Positions 38,189 through 47,334 of a stretch of DNA of 64,000 bases are shown here, piece after piece. Within the stretch, counting starts at the first letter, position 1. Each line of letters opens with the position of its first letter. Source of the DNA: Facklamia miroungae (lineage in GTDB: Bacteria > Bacillota > Bacilli > Lactobacillales > Aerococcaceae); assembly GCF_012396555.1 (NCBI RefSeq), contig NZ_JAAXPS010000001.1:364200-428199 (forward strand). The letters are read 5' to 3'. Position numbers and translations under genes: made by a program. The notes beneath the pieces were generated by a model that had not been told where the DNA came from, did no database searches, and was given only the letters and a program-made list of their open reading frames with translations.

Positions 38189-38530
38189 ATGAAAAATATT
38201 TTAACAACAACTTTAATTGTACTGGTGTTAAGTTATGTGATTCCAGGTATTGTCGTTACTAGCTTGCTATCTGTTATCATTTTTTCTATTTTACTTGGTT
38301 TAGTAAGCGGTACTTTAGGTCGTTTATTAAAGTTCGCTGGTTGTGCGCTTAATATCTTAACCTTTGGCTTTTTCAACCTAGCAATCAACGCTTTTATGAT
38401 CCAATTAGTAGATAACATGCTGGATGGCATTCATATCGAGAACTTTTGGATTGCGGCTCTATTAGCAATCGTTATCAGTCTTTTCTCAACCCATAATCAA
38501 AATCAAGATCTTAAAAATGAGAGACTTTAG
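38189..38530 (+). CDS. phage holin family (superfamily IV, YvlD-like) membrane protein
   Basis: 113 residues, mostly four hydrophobic segments (VLVLSYVIPGIVV, LLSVIIFSILLGLVSG, LTFGFFNLAINAFMIQLVD, FWIAALLAIVISLF) with the family pattern of a mid-protein NxLTFGxFxLxINA. YvlD-type proteins are chromosomal and not linked to phage lysis; function is unclear. A strong SD (AAAGGAG) precedes ATG. No phage genes are adjacent. Confidence 0.85.
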   Translation: MKNILTTTLIVLVLSYVIPGIVVTSLLSVIIFSILLGLVSGTLGRLLKFAGCALNILTFGFFNLAINAFMIQLVDNMLDGIHIENFWIAALLAIVISLFSTHNQNQDLKNERL

Positions 38531-38541
38531 AATATTGCACA

Positions 38542-38590
38542 AAAAAAACCGCCAAATTTGCCTGGAAGCAAATTTAGCGTTTTTTTTTTT
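38542..38590. terminator. bidirectional terminator, YvlD-like gene / pdxS
   Basis: 12-bp stem CGCCAAATTTGC / GCAAATTTAGCG (one mismatch) with A8 before and T11 after; the T-run overlaps the end of pdxS. Confidence 0.85.
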
Positions 38591-39449
38591 AATTTCCCCT
38601 ATTAGACATGATGACGGCTACTTCTTCTGGGTTCAACCCCACCATCGCTTCACCTAAATCTTCAGACACTTCAGCAATGATTTTGGCATCTCGATAGTTT
38701 TGAACTGCTTTGACAATTGCTGCTGCCCTTTTTTCAGGATTACCCGATTTAAAAATACCTGATCCGACAAATACACCTTGCGCTCCTAATTGCATCATTA
38801 AAGCCGCATCGGCCGGTGTGGCTACACCACCCGCTGAGAAGTTAACAACTGGCAATTCGCCTGTTTCATGAACTTCTTTTAATAAGTCAAATGGTACTTG
38901 AAGATCCCGTGCTTCTACATACAACTCATCTTCATCCATTGCTTGGATACGCTTGATACCGGCTTGGATTGACCGCATATGAGTCACCGCTTGAACAACA
39001 TCTCCTGTTCCTGCTTCACCTTTAGTCCGGATCATTGAAGCTCCTTCTTGAATACGACGCAGAGCCTCGCCAATGTTTCTCGCTCCACAAACAAATGGCG
39101 TCTTAAAGTTAGTCTTATTAATGTGATGATCATTATCAGCCGGTGATAAAACTTCTGATTCATCTATAAAGTCAACATCGATCGCTTCTAAGATTTGAGC
39201 CTCCACGAAGTGACCAATTCGCACTTTGGCCATTACTGGAATCGATACTGCTTTTTGTATCGATTTGATTAAAGCTGGATCGGACATCCGACTCACACCC
39301 CCTGCTTGACGGATGTCTGCGGGAATTCGTTCTAAAGCCATCACTGCTACCGCTCCTGCTTTTTCAGCAATCTTTGCTTGTTCAGGATTCATAACGTCCA
39401 TTATCACGCCGCCAACAAAATTCTTAGGATCTACTATTTTTTTACTCAC
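38589..39449 (-). CDS. pdxS: pyridoxal 5'-phosphate synthase lyase subunit PdxS
   Basis: 286 residues. PdxS makes PLP from ribose 5-phosphate, glyceraldehyde 3-phosphate and ammonia, the last normally supplied by the glutaminase PdxT. The imine-forming Lys75 ([11 protein letters not shown]) and the second lysine in [12 protein letters not shown] are both present, and the (beta/alpha)8 signature [17 protein letters not shown] is intact. The start is GTG at 39449 with GAAGGGA upstream. pdxT, usually directly downstream, is absent here: the gene is followed by a terminator and a convergent unrelated gene. It is divergent from a PdxR-type regulator 84 bases away. Confidence 0.95.
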   Translation of the reverse strand: MSKKIVDPKNFVGGVIMDVMNPEQAKIAEKAGAVAVMALERIPADIRQAGGVSRMSDPALIKSIQKAVSIPVMAKVRIGHFVEAQILEAIDVDFIDESEVLSPADNDHHINKTNFKTPFVCGARNIGEALRRIQEGASMIRTKGEAGTGDVVQAVTHMRSIQAGIKRIQAMDEDELYVEARDLQVPFDLLKEVHETGELPVVNFSAGGVATPADAALMMQLGAQGVFVGSGIFKSGNPEKRAAAIVKAVQNYRDAKIIAEVSEDLGEAMVGLNPEEVAVIMSNRGN

Positions 39450-39484
39450 AAAATCATTCCCTTCTATAGCTTTATCTTAATCGT

Positions 39485-39510
39485 TTTTGGTACTATATAA
39501 AGTACCAAAA
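39485..39510. promoter_or_regulatory. inverted repeat operator between pdxS and its divergent regulator
   Basis: TTTTGGTACT-ATATAA-AGTACCAAAA, 10-bp perfect arms in the 84-base divergent interval. Its position between pdxS and a MocR-type gene makes it a likely binding site for that regulator. Confidence 0.65.
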
Positions 39511-39533
39511 TAAGATAATGTGAGGGGACCAGT

Positions 39534-40883
39534 TTGTTATACTTAAATTTATATAATGACATCAAACAGAGAATACTCGAGGGACACTTAAGTCCTGGCG
39601 AAAAACTTCCTAGTAAACGACAAATGGCAAAAGATCGCGGTGTCAGTATAAACACCGTTACGGCTAGCCTTGATCAATTGGCTGCTGAGGGATATATCGA
39701 AGCGATTCAACGTAAAGGCTATTATGTTTTAAGCCAAAAATTAAATTTAAAAGAACCTGAACACTGGAATGTCAATGAATTAAGGCAGGAAAACACACCC
39801 AAAATTGATTGGCGCTATAAAGGAGTGGACCCTGAATTCCCCATTGCTACCTGGAAAAAACTAACGCTTGAATGCCTAAACCTTAATCCTAATTATTTAA
39901 CAGAGAAAGGTCCAAAACTTGGTGAACATTCGCTCAGACAAGCTATCTCTACTTATTTATGGAATGCTAAAGGGATTAAAGCTTCTCCCAGTCATATTAT
40001 TGTTGGGTCTTCGACTGAAAACTTACTGCTTCTTTTAGTCAAATTAATTGGTAAAGCCAAAATTGGGGTTGAAGATCCAGGTTTTCATCGTTGGGGCGAA
40101 TTTTTAAGAGCCAATCAAATTGAGCAAATTCCGATTAGACTCGATGAAGAAGGAGCCAATCCTGATTCATTCGATAAAAACAAAATGGATTTGCTGTATG
40201 TGACCCCTTCCTATCAATTTCCTACTGGTTCAATTATGACAATTGGACGTAAACAGGCTTTGTTGGAATGGGTTAATGACGACCAAAAATGGATCATAGA
40301 AGATGAATATAATGGCGAATTCCGCTATGAAGGAAAACCTATTCCTCCCTTAAAAGCGATCGATTATCAAGACCGAGTCATATATCTTCAATCCTTCTCA
40401 TCCCTAATCAGTCCTGCCCTGAGAATCTCTTTTATGCTTTTACCTGATCAACTTATGCAACAATTTAGTAGGTATCCCTATTATTTTTCCTGTCCAGTTC
40501 CCCGCTTAACTCAAAATGTATTGGCGCAATTCATGTCAGGGGGTTACTTTACTCGCCATGTCAATCGGATGCGACGTAAGTACAGTAAAAAAAGACAGAT
40601 GATTGAGAAGTGGGCCAGTCAGTATACTGATTTAAGAATAATAGGTACGAATGCCGGCCTTCATTTACTTTTAAGTATTTCAAATAACCCCCTATCGGAG
40701 AAAGAAATTATCGACGCAGTCAAAACACATGGAATGGCGCTTTCACCCTTATCCGATTATGAAATGATTAAAAAAACAAGACCAGCTAGTTTTGTGATCG
40801 GCTACGGAAAAGCCAGTCTATCCGAATTAGAAGCAGGAATGAAAGTCTTAGAAGAAGTACTTCAGCTAAAAAAGAATTGTTAG
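39534..40883 (+). CDS. pdxR: MocR/PdxR-family regulator (GntR helix-turn-helix fused to class I aminotransferase domain)
   Basis: 449 residues. An N-terminal winged helix-turn-helix (about 1-70, KLPSKRQMAKDRGVSINTVTASLDQLAAEGYI) is joined to a fold-type I aminotransferase-like domain with the expected YVTPSYQFPTGSIM and EDEYNGEFRY blocks. The PLP-lysine position falls in the YLQSFSSLISPALRI segment, where Lys of the usual SFSK is replaced by Ser-Leu. PdxR proteins sense PLP and control pdxS(T). Divergence from pdxS and the operator between them support that role. Start TTG 39534 follows GAGGGG. The missing lysine is worth an alignment check. Confidence 0.85.
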   Translation: MLYLNLYNDIKQRILEGHLSPGEKLPSKRQMAKDRGVSINTVTASLDQLAAEGYIEAIQRKGYYVLSQKLNLKEPEHWNVNELRQENTPKIDWRYKGVDPEFPIATWKKLTLECLNLNPNYLTEKGPKLGEHSLRQAISTYLWNAKGIKASPSHIIVGSSTENLLLLLVKLIGKAKIGVEDPGFHRWGEFLRANQIEQIPIRLDEEGANPDSFDKNKMDLLYVTPSYQFPTGSIMTIGRKQALLEWVNDDQKWIIEDEYNGEFRYEGKPIPPLKAIDYQDRVIYLQSFSSLISPALRISFMLLPDQLMQQFSRYPYYFSCPVPRLTQNVLAQFMSGGYFTRHVNRMRRKYSKKRQMIEKWASQYTDLRIIGTNAGLHLLLSISNNPLSEKEIIDAVKTHGMALSPLSDYEMIKKTRPASFVIGYGKASLSELEAGMKVLEEVLQLKKNC

Positions 40884-40898
40884 GAGAAAACAAAAAGA

Positions 40899-40926
40899 TT
40901 GACACGAGAAAAAAATTCGCTAGAAT
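40899..40926 (+). promoter_or_regulatory. promoter of the marR-ABC operon
   Basis: TTGACA, 16-base spacer, TAGAAT. Just downstream, GTAACTAATATTAC is an imperfect palindrome that could be the MarR operator. Confidence 0.7.
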
Positions 40927-40964
40927 AGTTCTCATGGTAACTAATATTACGGAAGGAGTTTGAC

Positions 40965-41423
40965 ATGCTATATCATTTAAAAAAAACGATTCATCAGGCA
41001 GAGCAATTAAAAATGCGTTATGCGAAATGCCATGATTATACCCATTTAGATGGTCCTCAAGGTCACGTCATCATGTATCTTTATTGTCATCGAGAAAAGC
41101 CAGTCTTCCAAAAAGACATCGAAGACCATTTAAAAATTTCAAAATCAGTAGCGTCGAATCTTATTCAACGAATGAAACGCAATGGTTTTATTGAAACCCG
41201 TCCTTATCCAGAGGACAAACGTCATAAAGTGATTCAACTTACCTCTTTAGGAATTGAAAAATCGATGCGAATTGAGGACTTTATTTCTAAGGTTCGAACT
41301 GCTCTTCTAGAGAACATCTCACCTGAAGAAATTTGTCTTATTCATAAGATTTTTTCTCAAATCGACCGTAATATTATAAAAGCCAATCAAATGCTTGACA
41401 AAAAGGAGGAAGTACATGATTAA
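40965..41423 (+). CDS. MarR family transcriptional regulator
   Basis: 152 residues with a winged helix-turn-helix: FQKDIEDHLKISKSVASNLIQRMKRNGFI forms the recognition region and RPYPEDKRHKVIQLT the wing. It is first in an operon with two ABC exporter genes and overlaps the next gene by 8 bases, so it most likely autoregulates and represses the exporter. The ligand is unknown. Confidence 0.9.
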   Translation: MLYHLKKTIHQAEQLKMRYAKCHDYTHLDGPQGHVIMYLYCHREKPVFQKDIEDHLKISKSVASNLIQRMKRNGFIETRPYPEDKRHKVIQLTSLGIEKSMRIEDFISKVRTALLENISPEEICLIHKIFSQIDRNIIKANQMLDKKEEVHD

Positions 41424-43179
41424 AATTTTTAAAAGATTAAGCTTCAAAGAGCTAGGTGTGATGCTGACAGCTATTATATTAATAATAGCTAGCGTCTGGG
41501 TAGAGTTAAAAGTTCCGGGCTATATGTCTGAAATTACTCAACTTCTCCAAAATCCACAAGTAAAAGTTTCCGACATTTATGATCCAGGTTCAAAGATGAT
41601 TGGACTATCGGTTATCGGTCTTATTTTATCCATTCTAGTAGTATTTTTATCCGCCCGTTTAGCAGCGAGCTTTGCTTCTGAACTGCGTCGAGATGTTTTT
41701 GACAGCGTTATGGACTATTCGACGGCTGAACTGCAAGACTTCTCAATTCCTAGCCTTTTAACTCGGACAACTAACGATATCGTTCAGATTCAAATGTTCT
41801 TAGCCATGGGATTACAAATTATTGTACGGGGACCCATGATGGCCCTCATGGCTGTCGGAAAAATTTCCACCAAGAATGTAGAATGGTTGTGGGTCACTTT
41901 TGCCGCTTTGGCTTTAATGTTAACAACCATCATCATTCTTTTGTCTTTCGTTTTGCCTAAGCAGAAACTTGTACAAGGCCTAACGGATCGTTTAAATCGA
42001 ATTATGCGAGAGTCCTTATCAGGAATGCGGGTTATTCGAGCCTATAACGCAGAAGATTACCAAACTGATAAGTTTTCTGAAGCCAATCAAGAATTAACTG
42101 GTATCAACTTATTCATCTATCGATCCATGAGCATTATGAATCCTCTAATGATGATGGTTTCCAATGGCTTGACCTTAGGTGTTTATTGGGTAGGAGCTTA
42201 CTTAATTTCAGCTGCCGTTTTCCAAGAGAAAATCGTTTTATTTTCCGACATGATTGTTTTTTCTTCGTATGGCATGCAAGTAGTGATTGGTTTCATGATG
42301 ATGACTATGATCTTTATCATCCTTCCACGGACCATGGTTTCAGCTAGACGAGTAACTGAAGTGCTGGATACAAATTCAAGTTTAATTTATCCATCACAAG
42401 CGCTACAGGAAATAGATCAAGGTTCTCTAATTTTTAAAGATGTTTCTTTCGCTTATCCCGATGCTGCCAAGCCGGTTCTCGAAAAAATTTCCTTTCAAGT
42501 AGAACCCGGACAAACACTCGCTTTTATCGGTTCTACTGGGTCAGGTAAATCCAGTTTAATTAATTTGATTCCACGGCTATTCGATGTAACTAAAGGAGAT
42601 ATTATCCTTAATGGTCATTCGATTAAAGACTATCCTCGGCAACGTTTAAATGAAATCATCGGCTACGTACCACAAAGATCCGTTCTCTTTTCGGGAACTA
42701 TTCAATCCAATATTGATTTTGGTGATTCCAGTCAAAGTCCTTTAGACGAAGCGGCTATTTGGGAAGCGATCGATATTGCACAAGCCAAAGATTTTGTGAG
42801 TGAAAAAGAAGAACAATTAAATAGTCACGTGGCACAAAATGGCACCAACTTCTCTGGTGGGCAAAAACAACGTTTAGCCATTGCACGTGCTATCGCCAGA
42901 AAACCGCAAATTATTATTTTTGATGATTCTTTCTCAGCTTTGGATTATCAAACAGACCGCAAACTACGTCAGATATTACTTGAAAAAACCAAAGAGATGA
43001 CCAAAATCATTGTCGGACAAAGAATTTCGACTATTATGGACGCAGATCAAATTATTGTTATCGAAAAGGGCCAAATTGTTGGTAAAGGAAGTCACAAAGA
43101 ATTATTAGAGACGAATAAGGTCTACCAAGAAATAGCCTATTCGCAATTAAATAAGGAGGAACTTGATAATGGAAAATAA
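41416..43179 (+). CDS. heterodimeric ABC exporter subunit with degenerate site
   Basis: 587 residues from ATG 41416, whose SD AAAGGAGG lies in the end of the marR gene; an upstream in-frame codon is less likely. Membrane domain followed by ATPase with Walker A GSTGSGKSS, signature FSGGQKQR and Walker B ending IIIFDDSFSALD, where Asp replaces the catalytic Glu. It is therefore the non-hydrolytic half of an asymmetric type IV exporter. It overlaps the partner gene by 11 bases. Confidence 0.9.
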   Translation: MIKIFKRLSFKELGVMLTAIILIIASVWVELKVPGYMSEITQLLQNPQVKVSDIYDPGSKMIGLSVIGLILSILVVFLSARLAASFASELRRDVFDSVMDYSTAELQDFSIPSLLTRTTNDIVQIQMFLAMGLQIIVRGPMMALMAVGKISTKNVEWLWVTFAALALMLTTIIILLSFVLPKQKLVQGLTDRLNRIMRESLSGMRVIRAYNAEDYQTDKFSEANQELTGINLFIYRSMSIMNPLMMMVSNGLTLGVYWVGAYLISAAVFQEKIVLFSDMIVFSSYGMQVVIGFMMMTMIFIILPRTMVSARRVTEVLDTNSSLIYPSQALQEIDQGSLIFKDVSFAYPDAAKPVLEKISFQVEPGQTLAFIGSTGSGKSSLINLIPRLFDVTKGDIILNGHSIKDYPRQRLNEIIGYVPQRSVLFSGTIQSNIDFGDSSQSPLDEAAIWEAIDIAQAKDFVSEKEEQLNSHVAQNGTNFSGGQKQRLAIARAIARKPQIIIFDDSFSALDYQTDRKLRQILLEKTKEMTKIIVGQRISTIMDADQIIVIEKGQIVGKGSHKELLETNKVYQEIAYSQLNKEELDNGK

Positions 43180-44905
43180 AGCAGTCACTTTAAGAACCTA
43201 TAGCAAGGGATTCCGTTTGATTTTTTTCTTAGCCATCTTATTCTCAATCGCTGGATCCTATATTTCTGTCATTGGTCCTGATCGTATCCGAGAGATCACA
43301 GATTTGATAGCTCAAGGCATGATGACCAAGATGAATTTAGAAAAAATTAGTCAATTGGCTACCTATTTAGCTATGCTTTTTGCTATAGGAGCTGTCGCGA
43401 ATTATGGCGCCTCTTTTATCATGGCAACTATCTCTCAACGTTTAACTCAAAAACTGCGTGAAGGAATCGGCCAAAAAGTCAACCGGATGCCATTAAATTA
43501 TTTCGATCAACATTCACAAGGCGATACCCTATCCAGAGTAACCAACGACTTAGATACCTTAGGACAGACTCTTAATCAAAGTATGTCTACCTTGGTCTCT
43601 TCAACTACCATGCTGATTGGTACCTTGATCATGATGTTCCGAACAGATCTTACCTTAACGATCGTTTCGATCTCTACGGTAGTGATTGGCTTTGCGATTA
43701 CTATCTTCCTAATGGGTAAATCCAGAAATTTTTTCAAAAAACAACAAAATCATTTAGCCGAAATTAATGGTCATATTGAAGAAATGTATACGGGTCATGC
43801 CATCGTTCGATCTTACAATGCAGTCGATTTTGCTAAAGAAACGTTTAGGAATATCAACGAAAAACTAGCGACTAGCATCTGGAAAGCTCAATTCCTTTCC
43901 GGTATAGCTATGCCTTTAATGACATTTATTGGTAACTTTGGATATGTTTTAGTTTGTATCTTCGGAGCCACGTTAGTCATTGAAGGAAAAATTACTATGG
44001 GAGTCATTGTTGCCTTTATGATGTACATTCGCATGTTCTCTCGTCCCATTCAACAATTAGCGCAGTCCAGTCAAGCACTTGCTCAAGCGCGTGCTGCCAT
44101 GACACGGGTCTTTGAATTTCTCAATGAAGAGGAACTTGAAAATGAAGACCATAAGGTACGTCAACTTGACCATGTAGAAGGATTGGTTGAATTTGACCAC
44201 GTTCAATTTGGTTATGATCCCGAAGAAATCATTATTCATGATTTTTCAGCTTATGCAAAACCAGGTAAAAAGATTGCCATTGTCGGACCAACAGGAGCTG
44301 GTAAGACAACGATTGTTAATCTCTTAATGCGATTTTATGAAATCAATAGTGGTGAAATTCGTTTAGATGGTAAAAATACCCAGGGCATGAAGCGGAGTGA
44401 AATTCATGAATATTTCGCCATGGTCTTACAAGATACTTGGTTATTTGAAGGGACTGTTCGTGAGAACTTACTCTTTAATAAGAAAGAAGTTGGCGAAGCA
44501 GAAATGATTGCTGCTTGCCAAGCGGTTGGAATTGATCATTTCATTAATACTCTACCTAAGGGCTATGACACCATTCTCAATGAAAAAGTAACTCTTTCAG
44601 TTGGTCAGAAACAATTATTGACGATTGCGCGAGCACTAATCAAAGATGCACCGCTCTTGATTCTTGATGAAGCCACTTCATCCGTCGACACACGAACTGA
44701 GGTCTTAATTCAAGAAGCTATGGATAAGTTGATGGAAGGACGAACTTCCTTTATCATTGCCCACCGCTTATCAACAATTCGTAATGCGGACCTTATCTTG
44801 GTCTTGAAGGATGGTAACATTATCGAACAAGGTAACCACGATCAATTAATTGCTGCTCAAGGTTTTTATGCAGACCTTTATAATAGCCAATTTGAAGCTG
44901 CGTAA
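43169..44905 (+). CDS. heterodimeric ABC exporter subunit with canonical catalytic glutamate
   Basis: 578 residues from ATG 43169 behind AAGGAGG. Six-helix membrane domain and ATPase with Walker A GPTGAGKTT and LLILDEATSSVD including the catalytic Glu; the signature is altered to LSVGQKQ. Together with the preceding gene it forms a second LmrCD/EfrAB-like exporter in this window, here under a MarR regulator instead of an attenuator. Confidence 0.9.
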   Translation: MENKAVTLRTYSKGFRLIFFLAILFSIAGSYISVIGPDRIREITDLIAQGMMTKMNLEKISQLATYLAMLFAIGAVANYGASFIMATISQRLTQKLREGIGQKVNRMPLNYFDQHSQGDTLSRVTNDLDTLGQTLNQSMSTLVSSTTMLIGTLIMMFRTDLTLTIVSISTVVIGFAITIFLMGKSRNFFKKQQNHLAEINGHIEEMYTGHAIVRSYNAVDFAKETFRNINEKLATSIWKAQFLSGIAMPLMTFIGNFGYVLVCIFGATLVIEGKITMGVIVAFMMYIRMFSRPIQQLAQSSQALAQARAAMTRVFEFLNEEELENEDHKVRQLDHVEGLVEFDHVQFGYDPEEIIIHDFSAYAKPGKKIAIVGPTGAGKTTIVNLLMRFYEINSGEIRLDGKNTQGMKRSEIHEYFAMVLQDTWLFEGTVRENLLFNKKEVGEAEMIAACQAVGIDHFINTLPKGYDTILNEKVTLSVGQKQLLTIARALIKDAPLLILDEATSSVDTRTEVLIQEAMDKLMEGRTSFIIAHRLSTIRNADLILVLKDGNIIEQGNHDQLIAAQGFYADLYNSQFEAA

Positions 44906-44934
44906 ATTATGCTAAAAGAACTTGTCATTGAAGG

Positions 44935-44995
44935 CGGGTTCAGACTGTAGACAAATGCTGTTTGAGTACATACTCAAACAGCATTTGTTTTTATT
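44935..44995. terminator. terminator downstream of the marR-ABC operon, resembling an IS end
   Basis: 17-bp perfect stem CAAATGCTGTTTGAGTA / TACTCAAACAGCATTTG, two-base loop, then a T-rich tail. It is preceded by TTCAGACTGTAGACAAA; nearly the same string occurs at 63814-63829 next to the transposase remnant. It may be the orphan end of an insertion sequence now acting as terminator. Confidence 0.7.
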
Positions 44996-45616
44996 TATAA
45001 ATTTCATCATCAATTCTTATGACTCTATCTCTACTTTGTTGTCATAGCATTAATCAATACAATAACAATTAAAATCGACATCAAACCTTTCCTCCAAACG
45101 GTGATAAAAAAGGCAGTGATTTGCCCACTTTCTCTTTCTAACCCGCTATGCTTTCGCTGTTAGAAAGACTTCATTTACTATTAAGTCTCCTTTTAAGAAC
45201 GCGCTTGATTAGAGGGAAGATTTTCATCCGATTGACCATGAAGACCATCGCCTACTTATCATACAAAAAGTGCATCAATCGATTAAATCATCTTCTAAAA
45301 CAACCTTTGCTTCCTTCCGCATCCCATCCATCAAAACTTATTAATCCTTTTGAACTTTTCCAGTCACTTATGCTCCTATCTTATCATCTAAAATATATTT
45401 GGGAGGTGTGAGATAAACTCAAAAAAATCCATATCTATTTGATTCATTAATAGTCAGCAATCAAAAAATAAGGACTCTGATGTTTCAAGGACTTATCACA
45501 TTTAATTTTGATATAATTTTTTCGTATCTTAATTAAAGTAAATTAAATTTAATTGCAGACTGTGAAAAGAGTTTCTGAAATTTCAAAAACTCTTAATAAT
45601 ATCTATCCATTTAATT
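44996..45616. other. 620-base interval without a confident gene
   Basis: It contains a tiny hydrophobic ORF with a strong SD (45031-45081, minus), a short stem around GGCAGTGATTTGCCC (45111-45125) and a hairpin CTTTCTAAC / GTTAGAAAG (about 45135-45168). Longer reading frames here lack ribosome binding sites and family similarity. Confidence 0.5.
45031..45081 (-). CDS. possible 16-residue hydrophobic peptide (type I toxin-like)
   Basis: Reads MSILIVIVLINAMTTK from ATG 45081, with GGAGG 9 bases upstream. A hydrophobic stretch this short with a strong SD and hairpins just upstream is the layout of type I toxins (Ibs or Fst-like). No antitoxin RNA can be proved from sequence, and the peptide has no recognised family, so it may be chance. 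Confidence 0.3.
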   Translation of the reverse strand: MSILIVIVLINAMTTK

Positions 45617-46183
45617 TTATTGCTTCGCTACATCATAGACAATTTCACCATCAATGATCGAAAGAACCACAGAGTTAGCTTCAGATGGATTAACGAGATT
45701 AAAGGTGTATTCACCTTCTAACTCCTTAGCTATTTCAGCATAGGCCGCTTGAAGTTCTTGACGCATTTCTTTCCAAGCTGACAAGATATCTGCATTCCCA
45801 TCTGCTACGAGTGCAATTGAGTTTTTAAAATCTTCATCGATCGGTGTAATGGTAAAAGTTTTTTCTTTTTCATTAAAATCAACTTCCGCAAAACCTTTAT
45901 AATTATCCCTTAAAACTAATAAAGCAGCCTGTTCTTTTAAGTCATTACTGAGTGGTTGATCTTCAGTAGAAAGTATTTCTGATGAACTTTCTAAAGAAGG
46001 TTGCACTTCTTCTTGAGAGGATACAATTTCTGTTCTCGAATTTTGTATACGATTTTCTGGAGTGTTTGTATCTAATTGAAGCAAGTAAATTGGGACCAAG
46101 ATAATGATCATTAATAGAATAAAAATAGCAATAAACCATTTCCAACAGCCTGATTGATTTTTGAGCGAACGATTTTTTGGCAT
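45617..46183 (-). CDS. hypothetical membrane-anchored extracellular protein
   Basis: 188 residues: a basic N-terminus (MPKNRSLKNQSG), one membrane segment (WFIAIFILLMIIILVPIYLL, about residues 16-35), a Ser/Glu-rich linker and a roughly 110-residue folded domain starting QAALLVLRDNYKGFAEVDFN. No catalytic motif or known family was recognised. Orientation suggests an N-in, C-out topology. It lies 83 bases after the S41 protease gene in the same direction and might be co-transcribed. Confidence 0.7.
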   Translation of the reverse strand: MPKNRSLKNQSGCWKWFIAIFILLMIIILVPIYLLQLDTNTPENRIQNSRTEIVSSQEEVQPSLESSSEILSTEDQPLSNDLKEQAALLVLRDNYKGFAEVDFNEKEKTFTITPIDEDFKNSIALVADGNADILSAWKEMRQELQAAYAEIAKELEGEYTFNLVNPSEANSVVLSIIDGEIVYDVAKQ

Positions 46184-46266
46184 AATAACTCCTTTAATAT
46201 CCCCAGTTTTTCTCTTTTAATATTATTTTAAATAGAGTCTAAAGATATTTCCTTAAGATTAAACAT

Positions 46267-47334
46267 TTACATCTGGCTTTCTAACCACTCGACCGCATCT
46301 TCCATAGGATGATCAGTTAATACATCCGGTTCGATCGGTTCTTCATAGAAAACTTGGCCCTCTTTGGTTCGCATCATATGTGTTACTAATGAAACAAAAC
46401 AATCATAATTAATAGGTATACCAGTTAGATAAGAGTTGTATCCTGCAGTCGGATGACCAAATATTTTAACATTAGGCATATCCATAAAACACATTGTAAT
46501 TGCTTCACCAGCACTTGCTGTAAATCGACTCGTTAAAACAGCGATTGGAACTTTGTCCACAGGGGTATGTTCAATATTGAGAATCAAATCATTTGAAATG
46601 AAATTGTTTCCAATTTTAGAGAATCTATCTGTGATCTCTCCCTTTTTATTAATCACAGAGAAGAACTCCCCTTCATCTAAAAGTGGAAACAGCCCCGGAA
46701 TCATCGTGAAATATTGTCCACCTGTGTTTTCTCTTAAATCTATAATAATCCCTTTGGGATGTTTAGGACCAAATTCATCGTATGCTTTTAATAGAATATC
46801 GCTGTATTCTCTATTATTATATAAAATACTATATTTTGGAAATTTACTGTAGCCTGGTACATTCAAATAGACTATCTGATTTTCATATGAATAGGACGGT
46901 AACCTATCTTCTCCTTCTGAATCTGAAACTTGACTTTGAAGGTTGATTATCTCTTTCGTTAAGGATCCCACTTCAAATTCATCATTTTCATTTTTTGAAT
47001 AAAAGGAACTATGTTTACCTCCGGATAAATAAAGTAAATTTCTAAGTAGTCCCTTAGCCTGATTAATAGTTTCAACAGTTTCCTTTTCACTTTGGATAGC
47101 CTTTTTTAAACGATCAAATTTTTCCTCATTCTTTTCTTTAAAATAACCTAATTCTAAACTTGCTATAGTCCGATCAATAAAAGTTTGAGGAGTTTCAGCT
47201 GGCAAAGGAAATTCTTCATTAATTTTTTCCACCGCTTTTTTAATTTCATCTTCTTTTGCAAAAGCAATAGAATTAAAAGGTATCATACACAAAATAGTCA
47301 AAATAAAAATGAGCTTTATCATTATTTTTTTCAT
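46267..47334 (-). CDS. S41 family serine peptidase, nisin-resistance-protein-like
   Basis: 355 residues from ATG 47334, which has AAAGGAGCG upstream and opens with a signal or anchor sequence (MKKIMIKLIFILTILCMIPF); an earlier in-frame ATG would put 37 polar residues before the signal and is rejected. The catalytic His108 in GGKHSSF and Ser274 in TASAGEA match the NSR layout (GGKHS and TASSAEM). NSR-type enzymes are membrane-anchored on the outside and clip lantibiotics. The lack of adjacent lantibiotic sensor or exporter genes leaves the substrate open. Confidence 0.8.
   Translation of the reverse strand: MKKIMIKLIFILTILCMIPFNSIAFAKEDEIKKAVEKINEEFPLPAETPQTFIDRTIASLELGYFKEKNEEKFDRLKKAIQSEKETVETINQAKGLLRNLLYLSGGKHSSFYSKNENDEFEVGSLTKEIINLQSQVSDSEGEDRLPSYSYENQIVYLNVPGYSKFPKYSILYNNREYSDILLKAYDEFGPKHPKGIIIDLRENTGGQYFTMIPGLFPLLDEGEFFSVINKKGEITDRFSKIGNNFISNDLILNIEHTPVDKVPIAVLTSRFTASAGEAITMCFMDMPNVKIFGHPTAGYNSYLTGIPINYDCFVSLVTHMMRTKEGQVFYEEPIEPDVLTDHPMEDAVEWLESQM

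Noticed and set aside
38189..38530. Prophage remnant (holin annotation)
   Set aside because: YvlD-like proteins of holin superfamily IV are ordinary chromosomal genes and no lysin, tail or integrase gene is near.
45148..45411. 87-codon open frame on the plus strand
   Set aside because: No ribosome binding site, low-complexity Leu-rich start and no recognised motif; it begins inside a hairpin.
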